A stretch of DNA of 52,113 bases from Rhodoferax sp. U11-2br (GTDB taxonomy: Bacteria > Pseudomonadota > Gammaproteobacteria > Burkholderiales > Burkholderiaceae_C): contig NZ_JAHFZF010000033.1 of NCBI RefSeq assembly GCF_018619435.1, forward strand, positions 1-52,113, read 5' to 3'. A program made the position numbers and the translations under genes. The notes beneath the pieces are model-generated. The model had not been told where the DNA came from and did no database searches. It saw only the letters and a program-made list of their open reading frames with translations. How positions within the stretch are numbered: the stretch's first letter is position 1; each line of letters opens with the position of its first letter. Positions 39,743 through 48,860 of this stretch are shown piece by piece.

Positions 39743-42517
39743 TCACAAAGACTTCATTAATTCGGCCACTTCCTTCTGCCCCCCAAACTTATCCCCCAGC
39801 TTTGAAAGTTCATCCAGTTGCACCTTGGCTAGGTCTCTCTTGCCACCCTTGATGTGGATTCTGGCCAAGTTCAGCTTGAATATCGGATTCTCAGGTTGCA
39901 GTGTGACTACCTTGGTTTGCACTTCCAACGCTTTGGTGTAGTCGCCCTTGTCTGACAGCAACACCGCTAGGGTGTCCATAAAGGCTGGTTGGTTAGGTGA
40001 TAGGGCATTGGCCTTTTCAGCCAAGGCGATGGCACCGTCCTTGTTGAGCCGTGCTGTGACCCAGGCCAGGTTGTTGAAGGCGACAGCGTTGTTGGGCTGC
40101 AGTTGAGTCACATGGGCGTACAACTTCTCAGCGCCCGAATAGTCTTTGCGGTTGATGGCACCGTCACCCAGGTACAACAAGAAGACGGCGTCTTTGGGCT
40201 GGTCTCTTTGCCAAGTTGCGGAAAACTTCTCGGCCTCACTTGTTTTGCCCGCTGCCAACAACACCGAATGTAACTTGACGGCCAGTTCGGCAGAGCTGGC
40301 TTGTTTCAGACCTGTCTGATAGGCGTTGGCGGCCGCACTCCAGTTCTTCTGGGAGGCGTTGATATCACCTTCCAATACATATCCCACCGCATCCTTGGGG
40401 CCTTGTTTTTGCATGGTCTTGGCTGTGGCCAAGGCTCCACTGATGTTTTTGCCATCCATGTCCAGCAGGATGCTGCCGCGCTGGGCCGCCTGCAAGTCAG
40501 GCTTGATATCCAACGCCTTGCGCAGACTGGCAGCGGCGGCGACTTTGTCTTTGTTGGCCATGTGTACATCGGCCAAGCGCAAGTAGGGTTGTGGTGACAG
40601 CGGTTGCAAGCCAGCCAGTTTGTTGAAGCTGGCAATGGACTGGTTGAATTCACCTGCAGCAAGCTGGGTGCGGCCCAAAGCGTCCAGCAGTTCCGGGCTG
40701 TTTGGCAACGTGGCGACTGCATCTTGTGCAGCTGACGTTGCCAGTTTCACATCCTTGTTGCGCAAATGGAAGTCAATCAGCAGCAGGCGTGGCGCCGCCT
40801 CTGTGGGGTTAGCTGAAACAGCGTTGGTGATCAGTTTGCCGACCTCGTCCTTGCTGGCGCCTGTTCTGCCAGCTAGCTCAGCGAGCGCCAGTAGCGCCTG
40901 GCCATTTTTGGGGTCTTTGGCCAGCACATCGTCAAAGCGTGCTTTGGCATCTTGCGGTTTTTTGTCAGCCAGATCCAAGCCCGCCAAGCTGGCGACAGCC
41001 GGGAAGAACATGGGGTCAATCTGCAAAGCCCGTTCAAAACTCTTGCGGGCGCCAGGCAAGTCACGCTTGGCCTGCAGGACCCGTCCGCGCAGATTGGCTG
41101 CCAGAGGTTTGTCGGCTTGCTTTTTCTCAAGGGCATCGATGGCTTTGAGTGCTTTGTCGAGTTCCTGGCGGCGTAAATGGGCACTGATCAGAGCCAAGTC
41201 GGCTGTGATGCCACTGTCGGATGCCGAAATGTTCTGTAACTCACCAAACGCGTTGTCCACCTGGCCGTTAATCATATGGGTCAGCGCCAGCGAGGTGCGG
41301 TTTCTGGCGTTTTTTGGGTCTTGTTGCGTGGCCTTGGTGAAGTATTCCTCAGCTTTCTTCACGTCATTGTTCTGCAGGTACACCTCGCCCGCAACGGCAT
41401 ACAGACCGGGATCGATATTGTCACCGACCAAACCCGGCTTCAGGGTGTCCAGTGCTTTGGTGGCCTGGCCGGATCGCAGATAAGTCATCACCAGCAAGCG
41501 GCGGGCTAGCGGCAGGTTGGGTGCAGCTTGTAGCGCCTTGTTCAAATAGACCTCAGCTTGCAATGGCGAGTTGAGTTGCAGCTCAATGGCGCCAGCCAGT
41601 TGTAGTCCTTGCACACTGTTGGGCGCAGCTTTCAAAACCTGCTGCGTCAACTCGCGTGCGGCCTTCATGTCCTTTTTCTGATAGGCCAGATTGGCTTCCA
41701 AGAACTTGGTCTGGGGGTGGTTGGCTGCGACTTTTTTCAACTGTTCAATCTGGCTGGCTGCACCAGGCAAATTGTTCTGTTGTAACAACAAGGTGACGGC
41801 AGCAGCCTGGCTTGCCAGAAAATCAGGTTTGATCTCGACCGACTTGCGGTAGGCCGCCAAAGCCTCGGTCGGTTGGTTTTTGGCGTAACGCAGCAGGTCA
41901 CCTTTGAGCTTCCAGGCTTCAAAACTTTGCGGGTTTTTGGAAATGACTTCATCGGCAATGGCCAGCGCGCCATCAAAGTCGCGTTGGCCACCTTTCTGGC
42001 GTGCTTGAATCAGCTTGGCAGGTGCGTAGTCCGGCGCAGCTGCTAAAGCCGCACTCAGTGCAGTCTGTGCCGGCTCTATTTGCCCCTGCGCTGCGTAGGC
42101 ACCAGCCAGACTGGTCAGCAGTGAGGCTTGCGCGGTCTTATCTGTCAAGCTGGCTTTCCCAAATTCATCGGTCAGCTTTTTGGCTTGACCTTGGGCCAGC
42201 AGTGCGGTGGCCAGCAAGGGGAGGGTTTGGTCTTGTGGAAAGTTCAGTGCCAGAGCTTTGCGCAGCTCGGTTTCTGCGCCCGCCACGTCACCACTTTCCA
42301 ATAGAGTCTTGCCTAGCAAAAAGCGCGCCTCTGGCATGTCCGGTTTTTTTTGCAGCGCGTTTTTGATCTGGATGACTGCGGCCTTGCTGTCATTCTTGGC
42401 CAGATAGTCTTTGGCAGAGCTGATCATGGCTTCGGGCTTGTCGCCACAAGCCACCAACAGCAGAGACACCAGCAGCACTGACAGTGCAGCACGTGTAGGA
42501 TATTTTGTGATTCTCAT
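39743..42517 (-). CDS. prsT: TPR-repeat lipoprotein PrsT, exosortase-A system
   Basis: A 924-residue outer-membrane-type lipoprotein. The lipobox ends at Cys24 (LLLVACGD). The rest is a long array of tetratricopeptide repeats (for example AGAETELRKALALNFPQDQTLPLLATALLAQGQ), the typical build of PrsT. It is thought to act in assembly or export of the polysaccharide that accompanies PEP-CTERM sorting. It lies 37 bp after prsR and is the last gene of the prsK-prsR-prsT unit. Confidence 0.93.
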   Translation of the reverse strand: MRITKYPTRAALSVLLVSLLLVACGDKPEAMISSAKDYLAKNDSKAAVIQIKNALQKKPDMPEARFLLGKTLLESGDVAGAETELRKALALNFPQDQTLPLLATALLAQGQAKKLTDEFGKASLTDKTAQASLLTSLAGAYAAQGQIEPAQTALSAALAAAPDYAPAKLIQARQKGGQRDFDGALAIADEVISKNPQSFEAWKLKGDLLRYAKNQPTEALAAYRKSVEIKPDFLASQAAAVTLLLQQNNLPGAASQIEQLKKVAANHPQTKFLEANLAYQKKDMKAARELTQQVLKAAPNSVQGLQLAGAIELQLNSPLQAEVYLNKALQAAPNLPLARRLLVMTYLRSGQATKALDTLKPGLVGDNIDPGLYAVAGEVYLQNNDVKKAEEYFTKATQQDPKNARNRTSLALTHMINGQVDNAFGELQNISASDSGITADLALISAHLRRQELDKALKAIDALEKKQADKPLAANLRGRVLQAKRDLPGARKSFERALQIDPMFFPAVASLAGLDLADKKPQDAKARFDDVLAKDPKNGQALLALAELAGRTGASKDEVGKLITNAVSANPTEAAPRLLLIDFHLRNKDVKLATSAAQDAVATLPNSPELLDALGRTQLAAGEFNQSIASFNKLAGLQPLSPQPYLRLADVHMANKDKVAAAASLRKALDIKPDLQAAQRGSILLDMDGKNISGALATAKTMQKQGPKDAVGYVLEGDINASQKNWSAAANAYQTGLKQASSAELAVKLHSVLLAAGKTSEAEKFSATWQRDQPKDAVFLLYLGDGAINRKDYSGAEKLYAHVTQLQPNNAVAFNNLAWVTARLNKDGAIALAEKANALSPNQPAFMDTLAVLLSDKGDYTKALEVQTKVVTLQPENPIFKLNLARIHIKGGKRDLAKVQLDELSKLGDKFGGQKEVAELMKSL

Positions 42518-42554
42518 GGCAGACCCCTGGATGGAAATGATGTGAACGAAGAAC

Positions 42555-43913
42555 TTATTTCAACCCGAGCCGGTGCATCAAATCGTACAGCGTGGGGCGG
42601 CTTACACCCAACAACTCCGCAGCTTTGAGCACATTGCCGTTCACGCGGCCCAGTGCCGCCAGAATGGCTGTTTTTTCAGCGTTGTCGCGGATGACGCGCA
42701 AATCCAGCGAGGTGTCCAGCGCGTCACTGGCCGCCTGCAGGCCAACATCTTCGCGGGTGATCTGGTTACCATCGGCCATGATGACAGCGCGTTTGATGCA
42801 GTTTTCCAACTCGCGGATGTTGCCGGGCCAGGGGTGTTGCTCGATGGCCTTGACCGCATCTTCACTGAGCGTCAGCGAAGCCCGGTTTTGTTCCTGCGCA
42901 AATCGACGGGCAAAGGCGTGCGCCAGCAGCGCTGAGTCACCCACACGGTCACGCAGTGGCGGGATGTTGACCACAATTTCTGCCAAGCGGTAATACAAAT
43001 CTTCTCGGAACCGGTTTTCCTTGGCAAGAGCCATGAGGTCCTGGTGGGTGGCACAGACGATGCGCACATCCACGGCAATTTCCTGTCGACCACCGACCCG
43101 TTCAATCGTTCTTTCTTGCAAAAAACGGAGCAGCTTGGCCTGCAAATGAAAGGGCAAATCGCCAATTTCATCCAACATCAAGGTGCCGCCATTGGCGGTC
43201 TCGATCTTGCCCAGCGTGGTTTTGGCAGCCCCGGTGAAAGCGCCCTTTTCATAACCAAAGAGCTCACTCTCCAGTAGATTCTCAGGAATGGCGGCGCAAT
43301 TGATGGCCACAAACTTCTCGGCCCGCCGCGGCGACGCCTGATGTAACCCGCGTGCCAACACCTCTTTACCGGTGCCACTTTCACCCAACAGCATGACGGT
43401 GGCGTTGCTGGCTGCGACCTTTTCAATGGTGCGGCAGATGCGCATCATCTGTGGGTCACGGGTGGTCAGGCCTGCCAGCGCGTCCGGCTGATGCAGAGCG
43501 CGCAGGCGTTTGTTTTCGGCCTGTAACTCAAACAAGCGGAAAGCACGCTCCACCGTCAGGTTCAGTAGTTCGGGTTCAAAAGGTTTTGCAAAAAAGTCGT
43601 AGGCCCCCATGGCCACGGCGCGTAGCGCGTTGGCCTGGTCATTCTGACCTGTCAGCACAATGACCTTGATGTCCGGGTCAAATGCCATGATCTGTTCAAG
43701 TAGCCTGAAGCCCTCTGACACAGCGTCGGCATCAGGTGGCAGGCCCAAGTCCATGGTCACCACCGCTGGCAGGCTCTTGCGTAACTGTAGCAAGGCCGTT
43801 TCGCGGTCACTGGCGGTAACGGTGTCAAAGCGGTCCAGTGACCACTTGATTTGCTTTTGCAGCGCCAGATCGTCTTCAACAATCATCAAGGGGCGAGATT
43901 TTTCGGAGGTCAT
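42555..43913 (-). CDS. prsR: Response regulator PrsR, NtrC-type sigma-54 activator
   Basis: A 452-residue regulator. The receiver domain has the phospho-acceptor Asp55 (VTMDLGLPP). The AAA+ domain has GESGTGKE, and GAFTGA, the sigma-54 contact loop, is intact (FGYEKGAFTGAAKTTLG). The Fis-type helix-turn-helix closes the protein (LKAAELLGVSRPTLYDLMHRLG). In exosortase systems this regulator acts at the PEP-CTERM box. It overlaps prsK by 4 bp. A sigma-54 promoter lies downstream in the HPr-rel-A operon. Confidence 0.95.
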   Translation of the reverse strand: MTSEKSRPLMIVEDDLALQKQIKWSLDRFDTVTASDRETALLQLRKSLPAVVTMDLGLPPDADAVSEGFRLLEQIMAFDPDIKVIVLTGQNDQANALRAVAMGAYDFFAKPFEPELLNLTVERAFRLFELQAENKRLRALHQPDALAGLTTRDPQMMRICRTIEKVAASNATVMLLGESGTGKEVLARGLHQASPRRAEKFVAINCAAIPENLLESELFGYEKGAFTGAAKTTLGKIETANGGTLMLDEIGDLPFHLQAKLLRFLQERTIERVGGRQEIAVDVRIVCATHQDLMALAKENRFREDLYYRLAEIVVNIPPLRDRVGDSALLAHAFARRFAQEQNRASLTLSEDAVKAIEQHPWPGNIRELENCIKRAVIMADGNQITREDVGLQAASDALDTSLDLRVIRDNAEKTAILAALGRVNGNVLKAAELLGVSRPTLYDLMHRLGLK

Positions 43914-46018
43914 GCGCTTTCCAGGGAATGTAGGTCGGAATTTTTCTGGGTCTCAAACAGTGGCAACAGCAGGGTCACGGTGGTGCCTTGATTCACTTCG
44001 CTCTGGACGTCAATCTTGCCACCTAACTCTTGCACATATTGGAAACTTTCGTAAGCACCGATACCCATGCCGCCCTGTTTGGTGGTTTGAAACGGTTTGA
44101 ACAGCCGATCGCGGATGAAGTCCTGCGTCATGCCCTGGCCGGTGTCCTTCACCACAATGCTGGCTTGACCACCAGCGCGCTCCAATGTCAGCCAGACATG
44201 GCCGCTGGGGTCGGTCGCATCGAAGGCATTTTGCACCACATGTCCGATGATGCGCTCCAGCCGCTCTTCGTGTCCGCGGGTATCGACCGGTTCAAGTGCC
44301 AACACTTCAAGCGTGCGCCCGCGTGCCTTCGCTACTGCTTGCACCCGCGTGACGATGGCACTCAGGTTGACACCAAAAGCCTTGCCCGGTGGAGTAGCGC
44401 CTTCCCGCAGTTGCAACATCAGCTGGCGCATGCGGTCCAGCGAGTTCTCCACCGTCATCAACATGTCCTGTTGAAATTCTGGGTTGTCACCCAGCCGTTT
44501 GGCATTTTTCATCATGAGCGAGAGTTGTGTCACGATGTTTTTGAGGTCGTGCACCACAAACGCCGACATCTTGTTGAAAGCGTCAAATTTGCGCACTTCC
44601 AGCAGCGCTTCAGTCGCCTGCATTTGGGCCAGATAACTGGCGGCTTGTTTGCTGGCTGTTTTCAACAGGTCATTGACCTCCCAGTTCACATCAAACAAGG
44701 TGCGTGCGCTGGCAAGTACCACAAAGCCAGTCAGCTCTTCACCCACCATCAGTGGCACCACCAGCCACGCCTGCGGCAGTTCCTGCAGCCAGACGGGAAT
44801 TTTCAAGCTGCCGTAGCGCCTGGAGGCCGAACGGTAGTCTTCGAGGTTGATGAGCCTGCCTCCATCGGCCAGATACTGGCACATCGCCGTGTCCAAGGGC
44901 TCCTTGTCTTCTGTGGGGGCCAGGTTCCAGCGTGCAGTCTGGGTGAAAGCGGCCTCGCCTTGGGCACGCAACCACAGCCCGCCAGCCGGGCTTTCCACCA
45001 TCTCGGCCAGGCCGCGCACCACCTGAGAACCCAGCTCCTGCGGCGAACTGCTGGCTGACAGAGCGCGGGTGAACTTCAGCCATTCCTCGCGATAGTCGTA
45101 CCTGTAACGGAAGAAATGTTTGCCCAGGAACACTTTAAGCTTGGCCCGCATGGTCCCTGATAGCGCCAGCATCATCAGCACAATCAGGGCGAACACCACC
45201 AGGCCCAACTGCAGCGCGCGTCCCCATTCGCCGCCAAAGTAGCGTACGTAGTAACCCACGCCAGATATAAAAATGAGGTAGACGCCAGCGATCAACAGCG
45301 TGGCCGAATGGAACGCTGCTTTGGGGGAAAGCTGGATTTTGGCGATCCAGTCGCTGCGTCGGGTGCTTGAGAGCAGCAGTAGCGGCATCATCAGGGCGTG
45401 CACACCAGCACGGATGCTCAAGGCGTCCTCGTCCGGGCGGTTGAACAACACCGCTTGAGAAAACAAATACAGATCAAATAGAAAGCTGCCTGCCAACCCA
45501 AGCGACAGAGGCTTGATGTTCCAGCGTGAATCTTCCGTTGCGTTGCGAAAAACCTGTTCGAGCAGCACCAGGGCAAATACCGGCATGGCCATGGCGCTGA
45601 ACAACATCCAGCGTGTGGGCTCTCCCACGCTGGATGTTTCCAGGGCGGTCAATACCAGAGACAAAGGGCCAGAGACGGCCAGCAGTACGGCCCAGATGAT
45701 CAGGCTATAGCCAGTCGACGCCTTGCCAGCACGGTTGGTCCGCAGCAGGAGCAGCAGAAAAGCGAACCACGCGGCGTAACGCAACTGGTCGAGCAGGATG
45801 GTCAGCAGAGGCAGCAGCGGTGCTTGTGTTTGCATCTGCAGCAACGTGGACCATCCCCACAAGGCGCTCAGCAACACCGCGCCCAGCACTGCAAGCTTGG
45901 AGGTTTCTTGCAGCGTCTTCAGGTAGCCCGATTGCAGCAAGCGCAATGCAAAGACCGTGTAGCACACCCCAGCCAGCCCACCGCTCCAGGCGGTCAAATC
46001 GAGGTTGCCGCTGTTCAT
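43910..46018 (-). CDS. prsK: Histidine kinase PrsK, exosortase-A system
   Basis: A 702-residue membrane kinase. The N-terminal ~290 residues are hydrophobic with about eight membrane helices; a GAF-like domain follows. The phospho-acceptor is His490 in FVVHDLKNIVTQL, and the ATPase domain has DTGQGM and GGMGIGAYES boxes. It is cognate to PrsR, with which it overlaps by 4 bp, and starts 13 bp after the sugar transferase gene. The signal it senses is unknown. Confidence 0.93.
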   Translation of the reverse strand: MNSGNLDLTAWSGGLAGVCYTVFALRLLQSGYLKTLQETSKLAVLGAVLLSALWGWSTLLQMQTQAPLLPLLTILLDQLRYAAWFAFLLLLLRTNRAGKASTGYSLIIWAVLLAVSGPLSLVLTALETSSVGEPTRWMLFSAMAMPVFALVLLEQVFRNATEDSRWNIKPLSLGLAGSFLFDLYLFSQAVLFNRPDEDALSIRAGVHALMMPLLLLSSTRRSDWIAKIQLSPKAAFHSATLLIAGVYLIFISGVGYYVRYFGGEWGRALQLGLVVFALIVLMMLALSGTMRAKLKVFLGKHFFRYRYDYREEWLKFTRALSASSSPQELGSQVVRGLAEMVESPAGGLWLRAQGEAAFTQTARWNLAPTEDKEPLDTAMCQYLADGGRLINLEDYRSASRRYGSLKIPVWLQELPQAWLVVPLMVGEELTGFVVLASARTLFDVNWEVNDLLKTASKQAASYLAQMQATEALLEVRKFDAFNKMSAFVVHDLKNIVTQLSLMMKNAKRLGDNPEFQQDMLMTVENSLDRMRQLMLQLREGATPPGKAFGVNLSAIVTRVQAVAKARGRTLEVLALEPVDTRGHEERLERIIGHVVQNAFDATDPSGHVWLTLERAGGQASIVVKDTGQGMTQDFIRDRLFKPFQTTKQGGMGIGAYESFQYVQELGGKIDVQSEVNQGTTVTLLLPLFETQKNSDLHSLESA

Positions 46019-46031
46019 GATGGCCGAAGGC

Positions 46032-47402
46032 CTACTGAGCGCCCTTGCGCATCACCACCACACCAATGGTCTCGAACATCACCACGATGTCCAGCAGCAA
46101 GGAGTGGTTCTTGACGTAATACAGGTCATACTGCAACTTCTCGGCCGCGTCTTCAACCGAAGAGCCATATTGGTAGCGCACCTGAGCCCAGCCGGTGACG
46201 CCTGGTTTGACACTGTGACGGATCGCGTAGTATGGAATTTCCTGCGTCAACTTGTCGACAAAGAAGGGGCGCTCCGGGCGCGGGCCGACCATGCTCATGG
46301 CGCCAGCCAGCACGCTGAACAATTGCGGCAACTCGTCAATACGCAGCTTGCGAATCACCCGGCCAACACGTGTCACACGGTCGTCTTTGGCCGCTGCCCA
46401 GCGGGGTTTGCCATCCTTCTCGGCATCGGTGCGCATGCTGCGAAACTTCACCACATTAAAAAGCCGTCCGTTCTGTCCCACACGTTCTTGAAAATACAGG
46501 ATTGGGAAACCATCCTCCAGCACGATCAGCAGCGCGGTGATCAGCATCACCGGCAAAGCCAGTACTATCAGGATGCTGGCGCAGACGATGTCAAACACCC
46601 GTTTGATGAAGGCCCTGAACCAGCCAGTACCAAAACCATCACCAAAAATCAACCAACCGGCTGACAGGGACTCCAGCCGGATCTGACCTAGGGTTCGCTC
46701 AAAGTGGGTGGCAATGTCCACCACTTTGACCCCCTGCAGCTTGCAGTCGAGCAACTCACGCAGCGGCATGCTGCCACCACGCCGCTCGGATAGGGCCACC
46801 ACAATCTCATCAACCTGTTGGTCCTTGACGATGTCGGTCAGTGAATTCGACATGGACAGCAAGCCCCAGGCGGACACCATGGCTTCTTGTTCGTTCGGGC
46901 CGGCGTAATAACCAACCAGGTCCACGGTCGGGTCGGACTTGAGCAAGGCGGTGCCCACCAAGCGGGCGCGTGAGCCCGTGCCAAATACCAGGACGCGCTG
47001 GCGCATCAGGTTACGTGGTGTGAAATGCATCACATACACACGTAGCAGCAACATCAGCGCAATCGCGGAAAGAAGGGTCAAGGCGAAAGATCTTGCATCG
47101 AAATAGAGGGTCGCCAAGCCCAGAATCACTGGAGCCATACACAACAAGGCCAGCACCGCGCGTGCGCTGGTTTGTCCTAATGAGCGGTTATGTACACGTT
47201 GGTAAAAACCCAGACTGGCGTTCAGAACCATCATGGCGCCGGTCAGGACCAAAAAGGTCATGGCGGCTTTGGACCCCAGGACGGTGTGTTGTGATTCATG
47301 CGCTGTTGAGGTGATCAAGGCAATCAACAGCAACAGCAACAGATCCAGACCAATCTGGAACAGGGTTCGTTTGTGAAAATAGTGGTTGAATATTTTGATC
47401 AT
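46032..47402 (-). CDS. Undecaprenyl-phosphate sugar transferase, exosortase-A type
   Basis: A 456-residue polyisoprenyl-phosphate glycosyl-1-phosphate transferase that starts polysaccharide synthesis. N-terminal membrane helices and a nucleotide-binding-like segment (RVLVFGTGSRARLVG) precede the catalytic C-terminal domain. That domain starts KRVFDIVCASILIV, with YFQERVGQNGRLFNVVKFRSM, LRIDELPQL and VGPRPERP. This C-terminal pattern is typical of the TIGR03013 group found with PrsK. It is followed by prsK 13 bp later. Confidence 0.93.
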   Translation of the reverse strand: MIKIFNHYFHKRTLFQIGLDLLLLLLIALITSTAHESQHTVLGSKAAMTFLVLTGAMMVLNASLGFYQRVHNRSLGQTSARAVLALLCMAPVILGLATLYFDARSFALTLLSAIALMLLLRVYVMHFTPRNLMRQRVLVFGTGSRARLVGTALLKSDPTVDLVGYYAGPNEQEAMVSAWGLLSMSNSLTDIVKDQQVDEIVVALSERRGGSMPLRELLDCKLQGVKVVDIATHFERTLGQIRLESLSAGWLIFGDGFGTGWFRAFIKRVFDIVCASILIVLALPVMLITALLIVLEDGFPILYFQERVGQNGRLFNVVKFRSMRTDAEKDGKPRWAAAKDDRVTRVGRVIRKLRIDELPQLFSVLAGAMSMVGPRPERPFFVDKLTQEIPYYAIRHSVKPGVTGWAQVRYQYGSSVEDAAEKLQYDLYYVKNHSLLLDIVVMFETIGVVVMRKGAQ

Positions 47403-47441
47403 GGAGTCCTCTGCAGCATCAACCAGGTCGGCCGTTTGTTG

Positions 47442-47461
47442 GGCGCGCCGAATGGCGCGCC
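47442..47461. repeat. Self-complementary hairpin GGCGCGCC-gaat-GGCGCGCC
   Basis: Two copies of the palindrome GGCGCGCC separated by 4 bp can fold into an 8-bp stem. It lies between the ugd stop and the sugar transferase start. No T-run follows, so it is not a classical terminator; it might tune mRNA stability between the two genes. Confidence 0.5.
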
Positions 47462-47473
47462 GACAGCACGTCC

Positions 47474-48796
47474 CTAGCGCCCAATGGCCAAGTACTCAAA
47501 CCCCAACCCGCGCACCGTTTTTGGGTCGTAGAGGTTGCGGCCATCAAAAATGATCGGGTTCCTGAGTTTGGCTTTCAGATTGTCAAAGTCGGGGCTGCGA
47601 AATTCCTTCCATTCGGTGACGATGACGAGTGCGTCCGCATTGTCGAGGGCAGCATTCTGGTTGTCGGCATAACTTAAACGCGGCTCATTGGGGAAGCAGT
47701 GTCTGGCCTCGGTGCCGGCCACTGGATCGTAGGCCGTGACGGTGGCGCCAGCAGCGATCAGATCCTTGATCACTTCGCGGCTGGTGGCTTCGCGCATGTC
47801 GTCGGTGTTGGCCTTGAAGGCCAGGCCCCACAGCGCAAAGTGTTTGCCCGTCAGATCAGCGCCAAAACGCGCCTTGATCTTGTTGCCCAGAACATGTTTT
47901 TGCAGGTCGTTGGCTTCTTCCACCGCGTTAAGAACTTTGAGGTGGATGCCCGCATCCACTGCGGCTGTTTTGATCAATGCCTTGACGTCCTTGGGGAAAC
48001 ACGAGCCACCGTAACCGGCACCGGCGTACAAGAAATCGTAGCCAATGCGCGGGTCCGAGCCGATGCCCCGGCGCACATGTTCAATGTCAGCACCGAGTTT
48101 CTCGGCCAGGTTGGCCAGTTCGTTCATGAAGCTGATGCGGGTGGCGAGCATGGCGTTGGCGGCGTATTTGGTGAGTTCCGCGCTGCGGATGTCCATCAGG
48201 ATCATCCGGTCGTGGTTGCGTTGGAACGGGGCATACAGGGCCCGCATATTGTGGGCGGCCTGCTCGTCGTCACAACCGACGATGATCCGATCGGGCTTCA
48301 TAAAATCCTCAATGGCTGCGCCTTCCTTGAGGAACTCGGGGTTGGAGACGATGCTGAAGGGCGTGTCAACGCCGCGTTTTTGCAGTTCATCGGTAATAGC
48401 TGCCCGCACGGCATCGGCTGTACCCACGGGCACCGTGCTCTTGTCAACCACCACCTTGTAGTCCGTCATGAACTTGCCGATGTTGCGTGCGGCGGCGGTG
48501 ACATATTTCATGTCGGCCGAGCCGTCTTCGTCAGGCGGCGTGCCCACGGCAATGAACTGTACCGTGCCAAAGTGCGCTGCGCGCTCGACATCGGTGGTGA
48601 AGTGCAGTCGCCCAACTGCCACATTGCGTTTGACCATGTCCTGCAAACCAGGCTCAAAAATCGGGATGCCCCCATCTTCAAGAATTTTGATCTTGGCCGG
48701 ATCCACGTCCAAGCAGAGCACGTCGTTACCTACTTCAGCCAGACAAGTCCCAGACACCAGGCCAACGTAGCCGGTGCCAATCACGGTGATTTTCAT
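47474..48796 (-). CDS. ugd: UDP-glucose 6-dehydrogenase
   Basis: A 440-residue enzyme oxidising UDP-glucose to UDP-glucuronate. Motifs: NAD loop [17 protein letters not shown] near the start, catalytic cysteine in [16 protein letters not shown], and [10 protein letters not shown]. It supplies the acidic sugar for the exopolysaccharide. The start at 48796 (MKITVIG) is favoured over a TTG two codons earlier, with AGGG 9 nt upstream. Confidence 0.95.
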   Translation of the reverse strand: MKITVIGTGYVGLVSGTCLAEVGNDVLCLDVDPAKIKILEDGGIPIFEPGLQDMVKRNVAVGRLHFTTDVERAAHFGTVQFIAVGTPPDEDGSADMKYVTAAARNIGKFMTDYKVVVDKSTVPVGTADAVRAAITDELQKRGVDTPFSIVSNPEFLKEGAAIEDFMKPDRIIVGCDDEQAAHNMRALYAPFQRNHDRMILMDIRSAELTKYAANAMLATRISFMNELANLAEKLGADIEHVRRGIGSDPRIGYDFLYAGAGYGGSCFPKDVKALIKTAAVDAGIHLKVLNAVEEANDLQKHVLGNKIKARFGADLTGKHFALWGLAFKANTDDMREATSREVIKDLIAAGATVTAYDPVAGTEARHCFPNEPRLSYADNQNAALDNADALVIVTEWKEFRSPDFDNLKAKLRNPIIFDGRNLYDPKTVRGLGFEYLAIGR

Positions 48797-48860
48797 GAGC
48801 AAACCCTAAACAGCTTTTATTTCAGAACATTATCACAACAAAACAACGATTTAATGCCGC

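Noticed and set aside
47442..47461. GGCGCGCC hairpin as an intrinsic terminator for ugd
   Set aside because: The stem is strong but no T-run follows on the minus strand, and the following gene belongs to the same pathway.
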